Source: Phaeodactylibacter sp964397205 (GTDB lineage: Bacteria > Bacteroidota > Bacteroidia > Chitinophagales > Saprospiraceae). From it: 9,981 bases of DNA. The stretch is taken from the NCBI GenBank assembly GCA_964397205.1, contig CAYNIT010000184.1, forward strand, positions 1 through 9,981. Direction: 5' to 3'. Below the pieces are notes generated by a model that did no database searches, was not told the origin of the DNA, and worked only from the letters and a program-made list of their open reading frames with translations. The translations under genes were made by a program, and so were the position numbers. Positions 7,042 to 9,981 of the stretch are shown in pieces. Each line of letters begins with the position of its first letter. Position 1 is the stretch's first letter.

Positions 7042-7227
7042 AGAGCTTGTTTGGAGCGGTTTCGTCACGAAAATCAAGGATTTATGCCTGCCTGCTGTGC
7101 CAGAGCGGCCGGCAGCGTTCTGGCGAAGTCACTAAATTTGAGTTTAGAGGGCTAAATGAAAATTTAGTGAAGAAGTCAGGTTCATAAAGCGTTGATTTGC
7201 ACTAGGAAAGAGCTCCAAACATGCTCT
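7042..7227. mobile_element. MITE-like element, 186 bp with 45 bp imperfect terminal inverted repeats
   Basis: The left end (7042-7086, starting AGAGCTTGTTTGGAGC) and the reverse complement of the right end (7183-7227, starting AGAGCATGTTTGGAGC) match at 35 of 45 positions, and at 20 of the outer 24. Inside, a second inverted repeat (7130-7147 with 7152-7169; 15 of 18 bases pair, 4 nt loop) can form a central hairpin. There is no open reading frame of note. It lies between the divergent LptF/G and sigma genes. No clear target-site duplication was found. Small non-coding elements with long inverted ends are usually non-autonomous transposon derivatives or structured intergenic repeats. A sequence like the left terminus recurs at 9960-9981. 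Confidence 0.6.
7130..7169. repeat. Central inverted repeat of the MITE-like element
   Basis: CACTAAATTTGAGTTTAG (7130-7147) pairs with the reverse complement of 7152-7169 at 15 of 18 positions around a 4 nt loop. It sits near the middle of the 186 bp element, so the whole element can fold into a long nested hairpin on either strand. Confidence 0.55.
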
Positions 7228-7665
7228 CAGCCTTCGGGTGCCGTGTGGACACCCAAACCTCTCCGTTCCAAGTATAAACATGGCTCTCTATAAAAATTTT
7301 TAGGCGGTGCGTCAATGTTGGGTTTCCCCGTTGCCGACGCTTTCCCGTTTTGTTGTTTAGTTTGAGTTTGTGTTATCGGTACATTACAGAGAAGCAGCGA
7401 CCAATGCATTTTTAATTTTTAGGCAAAAGAACAGCGCTTCAATATTTTTGATTCAATAGCAAAAAAACACTTTTTGCACACTTCCAAATAATGGCTCGTT
7501 TTTTTTCAGGTCCAAACCCGCTTCGTGTCAGCATATACTCGCCGAAGCAATTTCGGAGAAACCTGCTGCCCAACTAGGCAGCAGGGGCAAAAAAATCCCA
7601 CCAAGCTGAAACTTTACCTTTCCCTATCCCGTCACCCCAATGAACGCAGTTATACAGAGCAAAGC
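7228..7665 (+). other. AT-rich gene-free region and structured leader before the second sigma gene
   Basis: No convincing gene lies in this stretch. From about 7270 to 7510 it is clearly more AT-rich than its surroundings. It contains the palindrome TAAAAATTTTTA (7291-7302), two copies of AATTTTTAGGC (7295-7305 and 7414-7424) and a hairpin GCAAAAA/TTTTTGC (7459-7465 and 7471-7477). TATTTTTG at 7443-7450 fits the -7 consensus TANNTTTG but lacks a -33 partner; if used, it gives a leader of about 210 nt. The rest of that leader holds two perfect hairpins: CCGAA/TTCGG (7542-7556) and the nine-pair stem at 7562-7585. Confidence 0.45.
7562..7585 (+). promoter_or_regulatory. Perfect 9 bp hairpin in the second sigma gene's leader
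   Basis: CCTGCTGCC (7562-7570) and GGCAGCAGG (7577-7585) are exactly complementary around the 6 nt loop CAACTA. It lies 80 nt before the sigma ATG. On the plus strand an A-run follows, not a T-run, so it is not a standard intrinsic terminator for either strand. A leader RNA structure that affects stability or translation is possible. Confidence 0.4.
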
Positions 7666-8172
7666 ATGAAGCTTGAAACATTCCAGAAGGACATTCTGCC
7701 CATCAAAGACAAGCTGTACCGGGTCGCCTTGCGCATAACGGGCAATCCGGCGGAAGCAGAGGATGTCGTGCAGGAAACCTTCATCAAGCTATGGGAGCGG
7801 CGCGGCGAACTGCAAGACATTCAAAACCTGGAAGCCTGGTGCATGCAAATGACAAAGAACCGTTCCATCGACAAAAGGCGGCTCCGGCACAACCATTCGG
7901 AAGGGCTGGAAAGCGCCTACAGCCTGAGCAGCCCGGAAGCCGGCCCTGACCGGCAGGCAGAGCTTTCAGATGAGATAGCGCAGGTCAAGCAGCTGATGCA
8001 GGAACTGCCGCCCAAACAGCGGCTTGCTATGCAACTGCGCGACATTGACTGTCTCAGCTATCAGGAAATCAGCGATACGCTGGACATGCCCCTCAACCAG
8101 GTAAAAACGAACATCTTCCGGGCTCGCAAGAGCCTGCGGTCAAAACTTGTGCAACTATGGACCATAAAATGA
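7666..8172 (+). CDS. ECF RNA polymerase sigma factor (second, DUF4252-linked)
   Basis: This 168-residue sigma-70 family factor is of ECF type, with only regions 2 and 4. Region 2 spans about 8-76 and includes AEAEDVVQETFIKLWERR (29-46) and LEAWCMQMTKNRSIDKRR (55-72). Region 4 spans about 104-162, with LPPKQRLAMQLRDIDCLSYQ (114-133) leading into the helix-turn-helix EISDTLDMPLNQVKTNIFRA (134-153). ATG at 7666 gives the normal compact N-terminus MKLETFQKDILPIKDKLYR. An upstream in-frame ATG at 7525 would add 47 residues unlike any sigma domain and would run through the leader hairpins, so it is rejected. The stop overlaps the start of the next gene, which implies translational coupling to its likely anti-sigma partner. 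The factor probably controls its own operon. Confidence 0.94.
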   Translation: MKLETFQKDILPIKDKLYRVALRITGNPAEAEDVVQETFIKLWERRGELQDIQNLEAWCMQMTKNRSIDKRRLRHNHSEGLESAYSLSSPEAGPDRQAELSDEIAQVKQLMQELPPKQRLAMQLRDIDCLSYQEISDTLDMPLNQVKTNIFRARKSLRSKLVQLWTIK

Positions 8173-8666
8173 CCCGCCAACTGCTGGACAAATACTTCGA
8201 CGGCAAGACCAGCCTGCAGGAAGAAGCGCAACTGCGCCGAGCTTTTCAGACGGAAGAACTGCCGGAAGACCTGCAGCCTTTCCGCCCGCTGTTCCGCTAT
8301 TTCCAGGAGGAACAACCTGCTTCGCTCTCCGGAGACTTCGACGAGCAGTTGCTGGACAAACTTGAGGAGGCACCCCCTCCTGAAAAGGGCATCCTGCGCT
8401 TCCTGCCCCATCGGGGCGGGCTGCTTCGCGCCGCCGCTGTCCTCGCATTGGCACTAGGGGTACTGTGGCTCTACCAGCCAACCGAGACAAGCCCGGAAAC
8501 CGCCTCCATCGATTGGTCGAAATACGAAGTAAAAGACCCCCGAGAAGCTTTAGAGATTACGCAGTCTGCCCTGCTTCGAGCTTCCAGCGAACTCAACCAA
8601 GGCACCTCAGTCGCCAGTCAGGAGTTCGATACCAAGCTCAAACGGGTAGGCAAATATTTCAATTGA
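8157..8666 (+). CDS. Single-pass membrane protein, probable anti-sigma factor
   Basis: This is a 169-residue protein with a cytoplasmic N-terminus of about 88 residues. It is helix-rich and acidic and opens MTRQLLDKYFDGKTSLQEE (5-23), the sort of short helical sigma-binding start seen in small Bacteroidota anti-sigma factors. One transmembrane segment lies at about 89-106 (LLRAAAVLALALGVLWLY). A periplasmic tail of about 60 residues includes DPREALEITQSALLRASSEL (127-146). No zinc-binding HxxxCxxC motif is present, so it is not a ZAS-type factor. The gene overlaps the end of the sigma gene by 16 nt. ATG at 8169 (ATGA, overlapping the sigma stop) is an equally plausible start and gives 165 residues. 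The role is inferred from position, topology and the sigma partner; no named domain was recognised. Confidence 0.82.
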   Translation: MDHKMTRQLLDKYFDGKTSLQEEAQLRRAFQTEELPEDLQPFRPLFRYFQEEQPASLSGDFDEQLLDKLEEAPPPEKGILRFLPHRGGLLRAAAVLALALGVLWLYQPTETSPETASIDWSKYEVKDPREALEITQSALLRASSELNQGTSVASQEFDTKLKRVGKYFN

Positions 8667-8705
8667 TTTCACCCGGCTTTTTTAACTTTTAAACCGTTTA
8701 CCGCC

Positions 8706-9242
8706 ATGAAAAACCTGAAGTGGTTAATCGCGACATTATTCCTGGGCATGGCCCAGATGGCTTCCGCCCAAACCGACAACCTCAACGCCATCGACAAATA
8801 CTTTCAGAAGTATGTGGAAGACGAGCGCTTCACCGTTGTCTACATCAGCTCCAAGTTGATGAGCATGTTCGGCAAACTAGATGTTGAATCCATGGAAATG
8901 GACGACAAGGAGACCGCTGCCATCATCGACCTGGCCAGCGACCTCGAAGGCATCCGCATCCTGGTATCGGAAGAGAATGCCGAGGGTTTCTATAAGGAAG
9001 CCAAGTCCAAAATTGACACCAAAGAGTACGAAGTGCTGATGACCGTCCGCAACAAGGATGAAGAAAAGGTCGACTTTCTCATTAAGGACGATGCCGACAT
9101 CATCAAGGAGCTGCTGCTGCTCGTGGGCGGGGGCGATCAGTTTGTACTGATGAGCTTCGTCGGCGATATCGACATGAACAAGATATCAAAGCTCATCAAC
9201 GAATTTGACGACAAAGAGGAGGAGATGGAGGAAAAGCAATAA
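8706..9242 (+). CDS. DUF4252 domain protein, secreted
   Basis: This is a 178-residue exported protein. The signal peptide is clear: MKNLK, a hydrophobic run, then MASAQ, with an A-x-A site and cleavage predicted after Ala21. The mature part matches the DUF4252 family as I know it: a helical opening (LNAIDKYFQKYVEDERFTVV), the segment ASDLEGIRILVSEE, a GFYKEAKSKI helix, EYEVLMTVRNKDEEKVDFLI, and the strand-rich end FVLMSFVGDIDMNKISKLIN. It finishes in an acidic tail, DDKEEEMEEKQ. It should act in the periplasm or at the cell surface. The biochemical function of DUF4252 is not known to me. It lies 39 nt after the anti-sigma candidate and is probably in the same operon, so it may feed a signal to the sigma/anti-sigma pair or be one of its targets. 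Confidence 0.87.
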   Translation: MKNLKWLIATLFLGMAQMASAQTDNLNAIDKYFQKYVEDERFTVVYISSKLMSMFGKLDVESMEMDDKETAAIIDLASDLEGIRILVSEENAEGFYKEAKSKIDTKEYEVLMTVRNKDEEKVDFLIKDDADIIKELLLLVGGGDQFVLMSFVGDIDMNKISKLINEFDDKEEEMEEKQ

Positions 9243-9413
9243 GCCGCCCCGGCAGTACAAGCTGCCTCCCGGGCTACAATGCCTTCTGTATGCACCTTGC
9301 CTCGCCTCACGGCTCCCTTTCGGCTGATGGAGCACGGTGCATCGGCAGCAGTTCGGCTGCCGGCAAGCCCTACATCTTAGCCTCTTCATTTGTTAATGCT
9401 TAATTTCGCTGTC
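9243..9413 (+). ncRNA. Structured 171 nt spacer between the two DUF4252 genes
   Basis: Three inverted repeats sit end to end here. GGCAG (9251-9255) pairs with CTGCC (9262-9266), supported by CCC (9248-9250) with GGG (9271-9273). ATGCACC (9290-9296) pairs exactly with GGTGCAT (9336-9342), enclosing a further GCTCC/GGAGC pair. CGGCAGC (9343-9349) pairs exactly with GCTGCCG (9356-9362) around a 6 nt loop. No open reading frame fits. No T-tract follows the last stem, so a plain terminator is unlikely. It may be a processing or stability element that sets the relative output of the two genes, or a relic intergenic repeat. The pairing is seen directly; a role as RNA is inferred. Confidence 0.35.
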
Positions 9414-9959
9414 ATGAAACCCATATCTCTGTTTTTCTCCATGCTCATTGCTATTGCCCTTTCTTCCTGCGGCACGCCCAAGAACACAGCGCAGTTTTAC
9501 CAGATGCACAAAAACCGCCCGGGCGTAACCAACTTCAAGCTGCCGGGATGGCTGGTATGGCTCGGCGGCGGCATCGCCTACAACAGCGTACGGGACGAAG
9601 ACACCCGTGCGGCACTGCGGGTAGCTCGCAAAGTAGGGAAACTCCGTATCATGGCTTCGGAAAATGCGGCGGTTATCCCCGCCGAAGAAGTCCGCGCTTT
9701 TATGAGCAATATCCAACAAAATGGCTACGAGCAGTTGCTGAGTGTGCGCGAAGGCCGCAGCAGTACAGTCAACATCATGATCAACGACCGCCGCGATAAA
9801 ATCCGCAACATGCTCATCCTCGTCAACGACGAAGACGGCTTCGTTTTCCTCGACCTGAAAACCCGCCTCAAGTACAAGGAAATCACTGAGCTGATCAATT
9901 ACTTCCTGGAAAAAGAAGAGGAAGAAGAGGCACCGATTGAAGAAAAGCCCAGAGCCTAA
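9414..9959 (+). CDS. DUF4252 domain lipoprotein
   Basis: This is a 181-residue protein from ATG 9414. It has a lipoprotein signal peptide, MKPISLFFSMLIAIALSSC, with lipobox LSSC; Cys19 would be lipidated and the protein anchored to the inner or outer membrane. The rest aligns by eye with the upstream DUF4252 protein. Shared features are a central VGKLRIMASEN strand resembling LEGIRILVSEE, the helix EEVRAFMSNIQ, YEQLLSVREGRSSTVNIMIN resembling YEVLMTVRNKDEEKVDFLI, and MLILVNDEDGFVFLDLKTRL then EITELINYFLEKEEEEE at the end. Both proteins end in acidic tails. The earlier in-frame TTG (9390) and ATG (9396) would add MLMLNFAV before the signal peptide and are less likely. It is the last gene of the sigma operon within the window; its function is unknown. 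Confidence 0.87.
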   Translation: MKPISLFFSMLIAIALSSCGTPKNTAQFYQMHKNRPGVTNFKLPGWLVWLGGGIAYNSVRDEDTRAALRVARKVGKLRIMASENAAVIPAEEVRAFMSNIQQNGYEQLLSVREGRSSTVNIMINDRRDKIRNMLILVNDEDGFVFLDLKTRLKYKEITELINYFLEKEEEEEAPIEEKPRA

Positions 9960-9981
9960 GTGCTTGTTTGGAGCAACCTTT
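9960..9981. repeat. Partial copy of the MITE-like element terminus at the window edge
   Basis: GCTTGTTTGGAGC at 9962-9974 is identical to 7045-7057 in the left end of the 186 bp element, and matches 12 of 13 bases of its right end in inverted orientation. It starts two bases after the lipoprotein stop codon. The window ends seven bases later, so the rest of any second copy cannot be seen. Confidence 0.4.

Noticed and set aside
7227..7409. A 60-codon minus-strand reading frame in the AT-rich gap
   Set aside because: There is no recognisable motif, composition is random-looking, no ribosome site was seen, and it begins in a region of repeats.
7562..7585. Intrinsic terminator before the sigma gene
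   Set aside because: The stem is perfect but neither strand has a following T-tract; the plus strand continues into an A-run.
7525..7665. 47-residue N-terminal extension of the second sigma factor
   Set aside because: The extra residues do not resemble sigma region 2 and the DNA contains leader hairpins; the ATG at 7666 gives a standard start.
1..9981. CRISPR array, tRNA or rRNA genes, transposase or phage genes
   Set aside because: I saw no regularly spaced repeats, cloverleaf-like sequence, rRNA signatures or recombinase or transposase domains in any frame.

Overview
This window reads as chromosome from a member of the Bacteroidota. The evidence is an ECF sigma factor paired with a FecR-type anti-sigma factor, two DUF4252 proteins behind a second ECF sigma factor, an LptF/LptG permease with a large periplasmic insert, weak Shine-Dalgarno signals, and several matches to the Bacteroidota promoter pattern (TTTG or TTG, a 17-23 bp spacer, then TANNTTTG). 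The moderately high GC and the general look of the proteins would suit a marine Saprospiria/Lewinella-like lineage, but that placement is an impression and was not tested.

Layout, left to right. (1) 59-1766, minus strand: an ECF sigma factor (1164-1766) followed by a FecR-family anti-sigma factor (59-1063). This is the usual cell-surface-signalling pair; a TonB-dependent receptor would be expected just beyond the left edge. (2) 2009-3562, plus strand: an alanine/glycine:cation symporter (AGCS family), divergent from the sigma factor, with overlapping predicted promoters in 1841-1891. (3) 3741-4415, minus strand: a small outer-membrane beta-barrel protein convergent with the symporter. (4) 4624-6940, minus strand: a two-gene unit, an LptF/LptG-family permease and then a PAP2 phosphatase, separated by one nucleotide. 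(5) 6941-7665: a 725 bp gene-free region. It holds a 186 bp MITE-like element with 45 bp imperfect terminal inverted repeats, then an AT-rich stretch and a hairpin-bearing leader. (6) 7666-9959, plus strand: a second ECF sigma factor, a small single-pass membrane protein that is probably its anti-sigma factor, a secreted DUF4252 protein and a DUF4252 lipoprotein. The last two are separated by a strongly structured 171 nt spacer. The window ends in sequence that matches the terminus of the MITE-like element.

How the genes fit together. Two independent sigma/anti-sigma circuits frame a block of envelope genes (transporter, beta-barrel, LPS exporter component, lipid phosphatase). The PAP2-LptF/G pair plausibly links lipid or lipid A phosphate removal with lipopolysaccharide export. 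The right-hand operon is the least understood part. An ECF sigma factor, its likely anti-sigma factor and two exported DUF4252 paralogues with acidic tails look like a trans-envelope sensing module of unknown signal, and it is the best candidate here for an undescribed system.
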